From the NCBI GenBank assembly GCA_947494145.1, contig CANLTZ010000003.1:248001-312000 (forward strand): a stretch of DNA of 64,000 bases, read 5' to 3'. Source of the DNA: an uncultured Jannaschia sp. GTDB taxonomy: Bacteria > Pseudomonadota > Alphaproteobacteria > Rhodobacterales > Rhodobacteraceae. Position numbers and translations under genes: made by a program. How positions within the stretch are numbered: position 1 is the first letter of the stretch; each line of letters starts with the position of its first letter. The notes under the pieces are model-generated. The model did no database searches. It was given only the letters and a program-made list of their open reading frames with translations, and was not told the DNA's origin. This document shows positions 43,252-51,573 of the stretch, in pieces.

Positions 43252-43310
43252 ACTGGCGGAAATACTCCGGGGGGAGTCGCCTTCGGCGACGGGGGGCTGG
43301 CCCCCCTCCC
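43245..43310 (-). repeat. Gene-3' repeat, copy c, containing the cimA start codon
   Basis: On the minus strand, right after the cysS stop: GGGGGGC/GCCCCCC hairpin (43306-43291), GTCGCC/GGCGAC hairpin (43290-43276), then GGAGTATTTCCGCCAGTATG (43268-43249) and AAAG. The final ATG is the cimA start. The copy at 39335 reads GGAGTATTTTTGCCAGGATG and AAAGAG, i.e. three differences over 26 bases. The repeat's GGAG may act as ribosome binding site, though it is 13 bases from the ATG. Confidence 0.6.
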
Positions 43311-43313
43311 CCC

Positions 43314-44657
43314 TCACAACACGCCCTCCAGCCGGGACGGGTCGAAGCCCGGCCCCACTTCCCAACCCTTGCCCTTGCCGTCCGTGACCACGACGCCCGC
43401 CCCCACCAGCGCATCGCGCAAGGCATCGGCCCGGGCCCAGTCCTTCTCGGCCCGGGCTTTCACGCGCGCTGCCAGCACGGCTTCCACCAAGCTGTCATCA
43501 CCCGCCGCAACCCAGTCGCCCAGCGCCGCCCCGAGAAGGCCCAGCAGGGCCGCCGAGGCCGCCAGCCCCGCGCCATCGCCCGCCTTGGCGAGCCGGTGCA
43601 GCTCCGCAATGGCGCCGGGCGTGTTCAGATCGTCGCGCATCGCGGCCAGGACCGCCTCATCGGGCTTTCCACCCTCTTCGGCCAGGTCACGCCAGCGGCG
43701 CAGGATGCCCTCCGCCTCCCGCGCCTTGGCATCGGTCCAATCCATGGGTTTGGAATAATGCGTCGACAGGAAGACGAAGCGGATGACCTCACCCGGCACG
43801 CCACGATCCAGCAGGTCGCGCACGGTGAAGAAGTTGCCCAGGCTCTTGGACATCTTGCGACCTTCCACCAGCAGCATCTCATTGTGCAGCCAGATCTGCG
43901 CGAACCCAGCGCTTGGGTCGGCGCAGCAGCTTTGGGCGCGCTCGTTTTCGTGGTGGGGAAACAACAGGTCGTTGCCGCCGCCATGGATGTCGAAGGCCGG
44001 GCCCAACAGGTCCCGCGACATGGCCGAGCATTCGATATGCCAGCCTGGCCGCCCCCGGCCCCACGGACTGTCCCAACCCGGCGTGCCGTCCGCCGACGGC
44101 TTCCAAAGCACGAAATCCATGGGGTCGCGCTTGTAAGGCGCCACCTCGACCCGGGCGCCAGCGATCATGTCCTCCACCGACCGGCCTGACAGCTTCCCGT
44201 ATTCGATGTAGGAGGCCACGGAAAAGAGCACATGGCCTTCGGCCGCATAGGCATGGCCCCGGGCGATCAGCCCTTCGATCATGGCGACCATCTGGGGGAT
44301 GTAGTCGGTCGCGCGCGGCTCGGCATCGGGGGGCAGGTTGCCCAAAGCGGCCATGTCGTCGTGATACCAGCCCAGCGTCTCTTCCGTGATCTCGCCGATG
44401 CTGCGCCCGCTGGCCTGGGCGCGGGCGTTGATCTTGTCATCCACGTCGGTGACGTTGCGCACATAGGTCACGTGACCCGCCCCGTAATCGTGCCGCAGCA
44501 GCCGCGCCAGCACATCGAACAGGATCACATTGCGCGCATTGCCCAGATGGGCCCGGTCATAGACCGTGGGTCCACAGAGATAGAGCCGCACGTTTTCCGC
44601 ATCGAGCGGCGTGAAAGCCTCGACCCGGCGGGTCATGGAATTGCGAAGGCGGATCAC
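43314..44657 (-). CDS. cysS: Cysteinyl-tRNA synthetase
   Basis: Charges tRNA-Cys. 447 residues: '[20 protein letters not shown]' (zinc Cys and HIGH-like), '[13 protein letters not shown]', '[12 protein letters not shown]', '[21 protein letters not shown]' and '[18 protein letters not shown]' (KMSKS). Start is GTG at 44657 behind CAGGAG; the downstream ATG at 44636 is an alternative that would remove the first seven residues. Confidence 0.95.
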   Translation of the reverse strand: MIRLRNSMTRRVEAFTPLDAENVRLYLCGPTVYDRAHLGNARNVILFDVLARLLRHDYGAGHVTYVRNVTDVDDKINARAQASGRSIGEITEETLGWYHDDMAALGNLPPDAEPRATDYIPQMVAMIEGLIARGHAYAAEGHVLFSVASYIEYGKLSGRSVEDMIAGARVEVAPYKRDPMDFVLWKPSADGTPGWDSPWGRGRPGWHIECSAMSRDLLGPAFDIHGGGNDLLFPHHENERAQSCCADPSAGFAQIWLHNEMLLVEGRKMSKSLGNFFTVRDLLDRGVPGEVIRFVFLSTHYSKPMDWTDAKAREAEGILRRWRDLAEEGGKPDEAVLAAMRDDLNTPGAIAELHRLAKAGDGAGLAASAALLGLLGAALGDWVAAGDDSLVEAVLAARVKARAEKDWARADALRDALVGAGVVVTDGKGKGWEVGPGFDPSRLEGVL

Positions 44658-44905
44658 CGGCTTCTCCTGTCTGTCTTCGGCGAAGATATGGGGCCGGTTT
44701 CGTCGCGCGCGGCCCCATGGCCCGCCGACATTTCCGTCAGCGGGCGGCGATGATGCAAATGATGCAGCGCGTCCATCCCATGGCGCGGGGCGTAGCACGG
44801 GGCGCGCGCGCTGCCAAGGGACGGCGCGGGCGGTGCCCGGCCCTTGGTTGTGCGTTCGCGGGCCAATTGGCTATGATATCAGGCCTTGGATGAAAGGTGC
44901 GCGAA

Positions 44906-45409
44906 ATGGACGTCGAAATCCGACCGATCCGGTCGTCGGACATTGCCGGGTTTCACCGGGCCGTGGATCACGTCGCGCGGGAGGGGAGATACCTATTCGC
45001 CCTCGAAGCGCCGCCCTTTGACAGCACGGCGCGCTTCGTTGAAGGCAATATCGACGGCAATGGATCGCAACTCGTCGCGGTCAAGGGCGGCGAGGTCGTG
45101 GGCTGGTGCGACATCATTCCGCGCTCCGACCCGGTCCGGCAGCATGTGAGCGTTTTGGGCATGGGCCTTCTGGCCCCGTTTCGCGCCCGTGGCATTGGCC
45201 GCCGGTTGCTGCGTAAGACGCTTGAGCACGCGCAACAGCATAATTTTCATCGGATCGAGTTGAAGGTTCGCGCCACCAATGCGCGGGCGATGCGGCTTTA
45301 CGCATCCTTGGGGTTCGTCCTTGAAGGCACGCTCAAGGACGATGTTTTCGTCGGTGGACAATTCGACAGCACCCATTGCATGGCGCTGTTCCCTGGGACT
45401 GGGGCGTGA
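44906..45409 (+). CDS. GNAT-family N-acetyltransferase
   Basis: 167 residues. Acetyl-CoA-binding motif A 'MGLLAPFRARGIGRRLLRKTLEHAQ' (R-x-x-G-I-G-x-x-L) followed by 'HRIELKVRATNARAMRLYASLGFVLEG', which with 'FVGGQFDSTHCMALF' is close to RimJ/RimL-like and phosphinothricin-type acetyltransferases. Substrate unknown. ATG at 44906 preferred over a GTG nine bases upstream. Divergent from cysS. Confidence 0.85.
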   Translation: MDVEIRPIRSSDIAGFHRAVDHVAREGRYLFALEAPPFDSTARFVEGNIDGNGSQLVAVKGGEVVGWCDIIPRSDPVRQHVSVLGMGLLAPFRARGIGRRLLRKTLEHAQQHNFHRIELKVRATNARAMRLYASLGFVLEGTLKDDVFVGGQFDSTHCMALFPGTGA

Positions 45410-45577
45410 GTGACCCTTCTCCATCGTAGCCCGAGATAGGAGAGGACGGCGCTCGGCCCCCAAGCGCAAGCCGGCCCATCCATCGCCGGGCCGGGCATTG
45501 GGCTTGGGTCCGGTCCGGGGGTGAAGCGGGCACGACAGTGTCAGAGTTCTGCGCGCACCCCCGTCGCCCCCACCGCC

Positions 45578-45973
45578 TTACGCCATGGCCGTCGCCTCGA
45601 TCTCAAACATCAGGCTCGGGATGGCCAGGCGCGCCACGCCCAGCAGCGTCATCGGTGGGGCGCATTGGGCGGCGCCAAACCGCATACCCAGCAGATCGAA
45701 GTTCTTCAGCGCCTCATCCACATCCGTGGCATAAACCCCCAGCCGCACGACGTGGCTGACATCCATGCCCGCCCCGGCCAGCACCGCGTCCAGATTGTCC
45801 AGCGCCAGGCCGATTTGGCCGCGCATGTCGCCGGGATGTTGGGGATTGCCCTCTGCGTCGACGGCGGTCTGTCCTGCGCAGATCAGTTGCCGCGATGGGC
45901 CTTCGATAATTTCAGCCTGGTTGTAGCCGAACGTCAGCGACCAATCCCAGGGGTTTACGGCTGTGCGTTGCAT
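45578..45973 (-). CDS. RidA/YjgF-family protein
   Basis: 131 residues of the trimeric Rid family. 'YNQAEIIEGPSRQLICAGQTAVDAEGNPQHPGDMRGQI', 'LDNLDAVLAGAGMDVSHVVRLGVYATDVDEAL', ending 'SLMFEIEATAMA' with the family's terminal E-x-E/A. The catalytic Arg of canonical RidA (in 'R.Q..NC..V') is in a divergent segment here, so deaminase activity on enamine/imine intermediates is not assured. Divergently paired with a WYL regulator and sharing its operator region. Confidence 0.85.
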   Translation of the reverse strand: MQRTAVNPWDWSLTFGYNQAEIIEGPSRQLICAGQTAVDAEGNPQHPGDMRGQIGLALDNLDAVLAGAGMDVSHVVRLGVYATDVDEALKNFDLLGMRFGAAQCAPPMTLLGVARLAIPSLMFEIEATAMA

Positions 45974-46018
45974 CGTCGGGGTCTCCTTGCTTTGATGTCT
46001 GAGACGGGTCTAAGGGAT

Positions 46019-46043
46019 AATGGTGCCATTTTTTGTCACCATT
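46019..46043. promoter_or_regulatory. Inverted repeat operator between ridA-like and WYL genes
   Basis: AATGGTG (46019-46025) and CACCATT (46037-46043) are perfect inverted arms, 11 bp apart, in the 87-bp divergent intergenic region. Likely binding site of the WYL-family regulator encoded 18 bases downstream; autoregulation and control of the RidA-like gene inferred. Confidence 0.5.
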
Positions 46044-46060
46044 GATGCTAGGGTCGCGAC

Positions 46061-46780
46061 ATGAACATCCGCCTCCGCCATGACGCCATCGTGCGCAGCC
46101 TGCGCCGCACCGGCACCGCCACCATCGACGCGCTGGCCGATGACGTGGGCGCATCCCGGCGCACCATCTTGCGCGATATCTGCGCGCTGCGCGATCAGGG
46201 TTTCGTCATCCATTCCGAGCCGGGTCGCGGCGGAGGCCTGCAACTGGACCCGCAATCGGTGCAGACAACCGCGCGCCTTGCCGTGACAGAGGTCTTTGCC
46301 CTTCTCATCAGCGTGGCCGCCATGCGCGCGGCGGGCGGGCTGCCCTTTTCGGACCTGGCCGATAGCGGCCTCGCCAAGATCGAGCGGGCCCTGCCCGGCG
46401 ACAAGGTGCGAGACCTGCGCCGGTTTCTCGATTGCCTCCATATCGGGCAGCTTTCCCCGCAGCAGGACCTGTCCGATATGGGCCCGATGGACCCGGCGTT
46501 GCTGCCCGCATTTGAGCGGGCTTTCTTGCAGCGGCACCTGCTGCGCTTCCACTACCGCGATGCGCAGGGGCGCGAGACCAAGCGCGTGGTCGAGCCGCAA
46601 GCCATGCTGATCCTGCCGCCGCTGTGGTATCTGGTGGCCTGGGACCCGGCGCGCGACGATTTCCGGCATTTCCGCATGGACCGGATCGGCACGCCGGTTG
46701 TGGAGGAAGGCGCGACGTTCCGGCGGCGCCACGTGCCCTTCGATGCGGATGTCTGCCCTTATCGGGATTTGGCTGGGTAG
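46061..46780 (+). CDS. HTH/WYL-domain transcriptional regulator (YafY-like)
   Basis: 239 residues. N-terminal winged helix 'RSLRRTGTATIDALADDVGASRRTILRDICALRDQGFVIHSEPGRGGG' (residues ~10-60), then a WYL domain ('RHLLRFHYRDAQGRETKRVVEPQAMLILPPLWYLVAWDPARDDFRHFRMDRI'), with the W-Y-L core in 'LWYLVAWD'. WYL domains sense ligands or nucleic acids. Divergent from the RidA-like gene, which it probably controls through the inverted repeat between them. Confidence 0.88.
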   Translation: MNIRLRHDAIVRSLRRTGTATIDALADDVGASRRTILRDICALRDQGFVIHSEPGRGGGLQLDPQSVQTTARLAVTEVFALLISVAAMRAAGGLPFSDLADSGLAKIERALPGDKVRDLRRFLDCLHIGQLSPQQDLSDMGPMDPALLPAFERAFLQRHLLRFHYRDAQGRETKRVVEPQAMLILPPLWYLVAWDPARDDFRHFRMDRIGTPVVEEGATFRRRHVPFDADVCPYRDLAG

Positions 46781-46957
46781 GTATCGGTGTCCGATGCTTC
46801 TGATCACTCGCATCGCGCCCTGATCACTATTGCCTGGACTTGTGCGCCCCGATTGGCCCCTCTTTGAAGGGGCCCATGCTGTGCGACGCATCAGGGTCGG
46901 CTTCGGGACAGGGGATGTGATCTTTGGCAGATCCGTCAGACTTGCTATTGATCGGTC

Positions 46958-47374
46958 ATGGCCAAAGCACACGGCAAACGTCTCCGAAAGCAGTATCACT
47001 CCCGCCAGATCGGATCGGATCGACATATCTGGGATGTGCATCGCCTCATACGCGCGGCCCGTGATCTTGAAGTTGCGATGGTTCCGGTGGCCGACATCGC
47101 CGAAGCGGATGAGAATTGGTGGTACGGCGAGGCCGAGGCGGTGCCGACACCGCGGTCAATTGCCAGCCATCTCGCCTTGATCAACGATGTCGATCCCGCC
47201 CATCCCATCATTCTCAGCGCGGACGGTCGACTGATGGATGGTATGCATCGCGTCGTGAAGGCGATAGCCGAAGGCCGGACGCATATACCGGCGGTGCGGT
47301 TCACCCAAACACCGGCCGCCGACTTCTTGAATGTGCCCCTCTATGACCTGCCATACCCGGATGACGGTGTGTGA
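46958..47374 (+). CDS. ParB/sulfiredoxin-fold domain protein
   Basis: 138 residues. 'HPIILSADGRLMDGMHRVVKAIAEG' resembles the ParB/Srx-fold signature (I-x-x-D-G-x-x-x-D-G-x-H-R), whose His-Arg pair binds a nucleotide triphosphate. A basic N-terminus ('AKAHGKRLRKQYHSRQIG') precedes 'VPVADIAEADENWWYGEAEA'. No DNA-binding HTH follows, so it is not a partition ParB. Function unknown; stands alone between the WYL gene and an APH-like kinase gene. Confidence 0.65.
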   Translation: MAKAHGKRLRKQYHSRQIGSDRHIWDVHRLIRAARDLEVAMVPVADIAEADENWWYGEAEAVPTPRSIASHLALINDVDPAHPIILSADGRLMDGMHRVVKAIAEGRTHIPAVRFTQTPAADFLNVPLYDLPYPDDGV

Positions 47375-47547
47375 CCCGAAATCACGACGGGTCGTGGGCG
47401 CGCCCATGACTTGGTCCCCAGGGTAGGAACCCGTTTGACGCAATCACCCGGCAAGGAAGGGCCGATGCCCCCAGAGAGGACTTGGCAGCCCTTCAGCCCC
47501 GTAATCCACGCGCAAGCCTCCGCGACCTTCAAAGACACAGCCCGATC

Positions 47548-48318
47548 TCACAGGCCTCCGACCTCCCCCAAACGCCGCACCGCATAATCGTCGCCCCAGC
47601 AGACTGCCGCCTCCCAGGCGGCTTGAGCCTGCGCGATTGTCCAATAGTCCTTCTCCGGCAACTCCGCGGCATTGAGCGGCAAGACCAGGTCCAGATCAGG
47701 CACGTCCACGCGGGCTTCGTCCCAGTCAATCAACGCCACCCTGGCGGCGTTCATCCGCACATTGCGGGCATTCGGGTCCCCGTGGACGACGCAGGTCGCC
47801 CGCCCCGACAGACGCGCCCAGGCCGCGCGGCAGCGTGCGACGCCTTCCGCCGGCATCCACGTCAAGTCGATCCGGGTGCCGGTATCGTGGTGCAGCAAGT
47901 CTTGCGATGACCGCCAACCGGGCCGTTGCGGCCACCCATTCGTGGCCGCGTGCAGATGGCGCAACACCCCGGCCACGCGATGCCAATCCGCCTCCGTCTC
48001 TGGCGGATCGCCCTCCACATAGGTCATGACCATCAACCCGCTGACAAAATCCCGCCCATCGGGGGTGGAGATGGGCAGCGGCACAGCCAGGCCCGCCCCG
48101 TCCAGATGGCGCAACAACGCCACTTCCCACGCCAAATCCGCATCGCTGCGCCGCCCCAACCGCGCCACGGCCCGCTGCCCACCCATGCGCACCAACCAGA
48201 CGTCATTGGCCACGCCACCGGCCAGCGGTTCGACCCGCCCCGCATCCCGGCCCCAATGTCGCAGTGCGTCCCAGCCCACACCGACCTCCGTCACGACCTT
48301 AGACCGCTGCACGTCCAC
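47548..48318 (-). CDS. APH/choline-kinase-like phosphotransferase
   Basis: 256 residues. N-lobe 'PLAGGVANDVWLVRMGGQRAVARL'; catalytic loop 'CVVHGDPNARNVRM' (H-G-D-x-N) and metal-binding 'VALIDWDEARVDVPDLDL' (I-D-W-D). Family members phosphorylate aminoglycosides, choline, homoserine or sugars. The substrate cannot be deduced; nothing nearby suggests antibiotic resistance. GTG start at 48318. Confidence 0.82.
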   Translation of the reverse strand: MDVQRSKVVTEVGVGWDALRHWGRDAGRVEPLAGGVANDVWLVRMGGQRAVARLGRRSDADLAWEVALLRHLDGAGLAVPLPISTPDGRDFVSGLMVMTYVEGDPPETEADWHRVAGVLRHLHAATNGWPQRPGWRSSQDLLHHDTGTRIDLTWMPAEGVARCRAAWARLSGRATCVVHGDPNARNVRMNAARVALIDWDEARVDVPDLDLVLPLNAAELPEKDYWTIAQAQAAWEAAVCWGDDYAVRRLGEVGGL

Positions 48319-48704
48319 TTAGAACCAACGACGCGCCGGGCTCAGTTTCAGCCAGACCCAAACCCGTTCGCAAGCGCACCGCAAGGCATGTCCGACGAAC
48401 GGAATTCGCGGTCGGTCGAGGCACTTCACCGCTGGGATGATCGCCGAACGGCCCCTCAGCATGGGGCATAGACCTGGGCCGTCGCGATAACAGTGCTGTG
48501 CCAGGATGACATTCTGGCATGCTGATCCACATTGCCCGCGAACGGCGAACCGCGCCAGCGGGCATGCTTGGCCAAACGGCAGCGCGTAGGGTGACGCTGT
48601 TCGCCTCAACCGCCCACGCGAACCGCTGCCGCCCGCCTCCCCATGTCACGGCTTCAACACAACCCGCCCTTTACACCGCCCGCCGTCTCGTATCCGCTGC
48701 CGCC
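48319..48704. other. Intergenic region without recognised gene
   Basis: Nothing convincing. The reading frame of the downstream aminotransferase is open through part of it (from 48519) but that extension is Arg/Pro/Ala-rich and not protein-family-like, so it is taken as leader. Confidence 0.5.
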
Positions 48705-49883
48705 ATGGCAGAGATCTCCCACAGGGTGCAGACCCTAACTGAAGGCGGCGGCGATGGTTGGGGCGTCTATCACCGCGCCCGCCTGCTGGAAGCGCAGGGC
48801 ATAACCGTCACCGACCTCACGATTGGGGAGCCCGACACCCGCACCGACCCAGACATCCTGGCGGCCATGTATGCATCCGCCCGGGGGGGACATACTGGCT
48901 ATGCGGCGCTGGCGGGCACGTCGGATCTGCGCGATGCGATCTCGGCGCGGGTGCGCGAACGCACCGGCATCCGCACCACCCGCGACAACGTGCTAGTCAC
49001 GCCGGGGGGGCAGGCCGCGCTTTTCACCGCGCTCATGGGCGCGCTCGACCCCGGGGACGAGGTGCTTTTCCCCGACCCCTTCTATGCCACCTATCCCGGC
49101 ACGGTGCGCGCGGCGGGCGGCGTGCCCATCCCAGTGCCGACCCATCCCGATGATGGCTTCCACCCCAAGGCGGCGGCGGTCCGGGCGGCGCTGACACCGA
49201 GGACCCGCGCCCTTCTGATCAACTCGCCGAACAACCCCACGGGCGCGGTCTATGGGGCGGACACCATGGATGCGATGGCCCGCTGCGCCGACGACGCCGA
49301 TCTCTGGCTCATCTCAGACGAAGTCTATGACACGCAGCTTTGGTCCGGCGGCTTCCTGTCAGCCCGCACCCTTCCGGGGATGGAGGCGCGGTCGCTCACC
49401 GTGGGGTCGCTGTCGAAATCCCACGCCATGACCGGCAGCCGCATCGGCTGGCTGATCGGGCCGCCCGATCTGGTGGCGCATCTTGTCACGCTCATCACGC
49501 ACACGACGTTCGGGGTGGCGGGCTTCGTGCAAGATGCCGCCCTCCATGCGCTGACGCTGGGCCCCTCCTTCGAAGCCCAGATCGCCGCGCCCTTCCGGCG
49601 CCGCCGCGATGCCTGCCTCGCCGCGCTTGCGGGTCAGAACGTGGTGACCGCGCATCCGTCGGCGGGGGCGATGTATTTGATGCTCGACATCCGGCGCACC
49701 GGGCTCAGCGGCACCGACTTCGCGCTGGACCTGCTGGACCGTCATCGCATCGCGGTGATGCCGGGCGAAAGCTTCGGGCGGGCCGCGGCGGGCCATATCC
49801 GCCTGGCCCTGACCCTCGAAGATCGGGCGCTGCTGGATGCGCTGCGCACCCTCATCGACCACGCCAAGGAGACCGCGCCATGA
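48705..49883 (+). CDS. PLP-dependent class I/II aminotransferase
   Basis: 392 residues, fold type I: 'ITVTDLTIGEPDTRTDP', 'GHTGYAALAGTSDLRDAIS', 'NVLVTPGGQAALFTAL', 'LLINSPNNPTGAVYG', 'LWLISDEVYDTQLW', PLP lysine in 'TVGSLSKSHAMTGSRIGWLIG', and 'HIRLALTLED'. Similar to aspartate/other aminotransferases; exact substrate unknown. ATG at 48705. Its stop overlaps the next gene by 4 bp, so it works with an isocitrate-lyase-family enzyme, perhaps in breakdown of an aminophosphonate or branched acid; that link is inference. Confidence 0.88.
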   Translation: MAEISHRVQTLTEGGGDGWGVYHRARLLEAQGITVTDLTIGEPDTRTDPDILAAMYASARGGHTGYAALAGTSDLRDAISARVRERTGIRTTRDNVLVTPGGQAALFTALMGALDPGDEVLFPDPFYATYPGTVRAAGGVPIPVPTHPDDGFHPKAAAVRAALTPRTRALLINSPNNPTGAVYGADTMDAMARCADDADLWLISDEVYDTQLWSGGFLSARTLPGMEARSLTVGSLSKSHAMTGSRIGWLIGPPDLVAHLVTLITHTTFGVAGFVQDAALHALTLGPSFEAQIAAPFRRRRDACLAALAGQNVVTAHPSAGAMYLMLDIRRTGLSGTDFALDLLDRHRIAVMPGESFGRAAAGHIRLALTLEDRALLDALRTLIDHAKETAP

Positions 49884-50680
49884 CCTTCCGAGAGATGCAC
49901 CGCCCCGGCGACCCCTTCATCTTGGCCAATGCCTGGGATGTGGGCTCGGCCCGGATGCTGGTGGCCCTGGGCGCGCGGGCCATCGCCACCAGTTCCGCCG
50001 GCTATGCCTTCACGCGTGGCCTGCCCGATGGCGGGCACGTGGGCCGGGACGAGGCCATCGCCCATGCCGCCGACCTGGCCCGCCACGTCCACGTGCCGGT
50101 TTCGGCGGATCTGGAGGACGGCTACGGCCCCGACCCCGAAGATTGCGCCGCGACCGTGCGCGCCGCCGCCGAGGCCCGGCTGGAGGGATGCTGCATCGAG
50201 GATGTGGGCCCCGATGGCATGCCCTACCCGTTTGAAGCCGCCGTGGCGCGGATGCACGCCGCCGTGGCGGCGGCCCGCGCGGCGCCCGATGATTTCGTCT
50301 TCTGCGCCCGCGCCGATGGCGTGATGCACGGCGCCTATGACCTCGATGAAGCCGTGCGCCGCCTGCGCGCTTTTGAGGAAGTGGGCGTAGATGTCTTGTA
50401 TTGCCCAATGCCGGGCGGGATGGACGACTTGAAATGGATCACCGCCGCGCTCAACGCTCCGGTCAACGCGCTGGCCGCAGGCCCCTGGACGCGCGAAACC
50501 CACGCCGCCTTCGCTGCCGCCGGGGTGGCACGGATATCGCTGGGCTCTGCGCTGGCGCGCGCAACGCATCAGGTGATCCGCGATGCGGGTCGCGCCATGT
50601 TCGAAGACGGTGATTTCCGCGCCTTGGGCGGCATCGGCGCGGGCGAGGTTGATGCGCTGCTGGCCAAGGGCGCGCTATAG
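49880..50680 (+). CDS. Isocitrate lyase/PEP-mutase family carboligase-type enzyme
   Basis: 266 residues, (beta/alpha)8. 'FILANAWDVGSARMLVALGARAIATSSAG', 'VSADLEDGYGPDPEDCAATV' (D-x-E-D-G metal-binding), 'GCCIEDVGPDG', 'FVFCARADG' and 'PVNALAAGPWTR' match the PEP mutase/2-methylisocitrate-lyase-like group. The K-K-C-G-H loop of true isocitrate lyases is missing, so it belongs to the smaller uncharacterised subfamily. ATG overlaps the aminotransferase stop (ATGA). Confidence 0.86.
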   Translation: MTFREMHRPGDPFILANAWDVGSARMLVALGARAIATSSAGYAFTRGLPDGGHVGRDEAIAHAADLARHVHVPVSADLEDGYGPDPEDCAATVRAAAEARLEGCCIEDVGPDGMPYPFEAAVARMHAAVAAARAAPDDFVFCARADGVMHGAYDLDEAVRRLRAFEEVGVDVLYCPMPGGMDDLKWITAALNAPVNALAAGPWTRETHAAFAAAGVARISLGSALARATHQVIRDAGRAMFEDGDFRALGGIGAGEVDALLAKGAL

Positions 50681-50737
50681 ATTTCAAAGATGACAGCCCG
50701 CGTATTCCCCTGGTGGCAGGCCCCACACCTTCGCCTG

Positions 50738-50759
50738 CTTCTTCCTGGCAAAAATATCC
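50738..50759 (-). repeat. Gene-3' repeat, copy d: GGATATTTTTGCCAGG box
   Basis: Minus strand GGATATTTTTGCCAGGAAG plus AAG, matching 34794-34815 exactly over 22 bases. It lies 113 bp downstream of eda, beyond the palindrome/TTAA element, the same order as after gpt. Confidence 0.65.
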
Positions 50760-50824
50760 AAACTGCGACGCCGCCCCTGGCGCCACGCACGCCATCCTGG
50801 GCGCCGCAAACCCGAAGCCTAGTC

Positions 50825-50862
50825 TTAACTTCCTCTTAACCCTTTGTTTCGCGTGCGAAACA
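50825..50862 (-). promoter_or_regulatory. Composite 3' element, copy 2: 18-bp palindrome + TTAA-N7-TTAA
   Basis: On the minus strand TGTTTCGCACGCGAAACA (50862-50845) is identical to copy 1; five bases (AAGGG) later TTAA-N7-TTAA (50839-50825). Read on the plus strand the box is TTAA-N7-TTAAC, a perfect CtrA-type site. Starts 10 bases after the eda stop. Confidence 0.55.
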
Positions 50863-50872
50863 TCTGGGGCGC

Positions 50873-51508
50873 TCAGCCCTGGGCCGCGTCCCGTGCCAGC
50901 GCCTCGATCCCGGCCCAATCGCCCGCCGCCATCTTGTCGGCGGGCGCCACCCACGAGCCGCCGACGCAGACCACGTTCGGCAGGCCCAGATAGGCCGCTT
51001 TGTTGGCCGGGCTCACGCCGCCCGTCGGGCACCAGGCGATCTGGGGGATAGGCGCGCCGATGGCCTTGAGCGCAGGCGCCCCGCCCGAGGCTTCGGCGGG
51101 GAAGAACTTCAACATGTCATAGCCCCTTTCCAGCAGCGCCATGGCCTCGGTCGCCGTGGCCGCGCCGGGCAGAAGTGGCAGGCCCTCATCGGCGCAGGCC
51201 GCAAGCAGCCTGTCAGTGGCGCCGGGGGACACGCCGAACGTGGCGCCCGCGGCCTTCGCGGCGCGTACATCTTCGGGCGTCAGCAGCGTGCCCGCGCCGA
51301 CGATCCCACCCGGCACGGCCGCCATGGCACGGATGCAATCGAGCGCAGCGGGGGTGCGTAGTGTGACTTCCAGCGCGGGCAACCCACCCGCCACCAGCGC
51401 GCGGGCCAAATTGGCAGCTTGGCCCGCATCGTCCAGCACCAGAACGGGGATGACGGGGGCGCGGGCGGCGATGTCGCGGGCGGCGGCGGATTGCGCTTCG
51501 GGGGTCAT
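50873..51508 (-). CDS. eda: 2-dehydro-3-deoxyphosphogluconate (KDPG) aldolase
   Basis: Splits KDPG to pyruvate and glyceraldehyde-3-phosphate. 211 residues: 'RAPVIPVLVLDDAGQAANLARALVAGGLPALEVTLRTPAAL' with the catalytic Glu, 'GGIVGAGTLLTPED', and the Schiff-base Lys in 'DMLKFFPAEASGG'. Downstream of edd on the same strand (65 bp), completing the Entner-Doudoroff pair. Confidence 0.95.
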   Translation of the reverse strand: MTPEAQSAAARDIAARAPVIPVLVLDDAGQAANLARALVAGGLPALEVTLRTPAALDCIRAMAAVPGGIVGAGTLLTPEDVRAAKAAGATFGVSPGATDRLLAACADEGLPLLPGAATATEAMALLERGYDMLKFFPAEASGGAPALKAIGAPIPQIAWCPTGGVSPANKAAYLGLPNVVCVGGSWVAPADKMAAGDWAGIEALARDAAQG

Positions 51509-51573
51509 GTCAGGCTTTCTTCAGGCGGTGCGATTTTTGAGTATTTTTGGACCAGTGATGGGGAATGGCGCGC

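Noticed and set aside
47548-48318. Aminoglycoside resistance kinase
   Set aside because: Only the general APH motifs are present; no resistance context, and the family includes many metabolic kinases.
51531-51570. Further copy of the GGATATTTTTGCCAGG repeat
   Set aside because: GAGTATTTTTGGACCAGTGA is similar but has an insertion and lies on the strand opposite to both eda and edd; kept out of the copy count.
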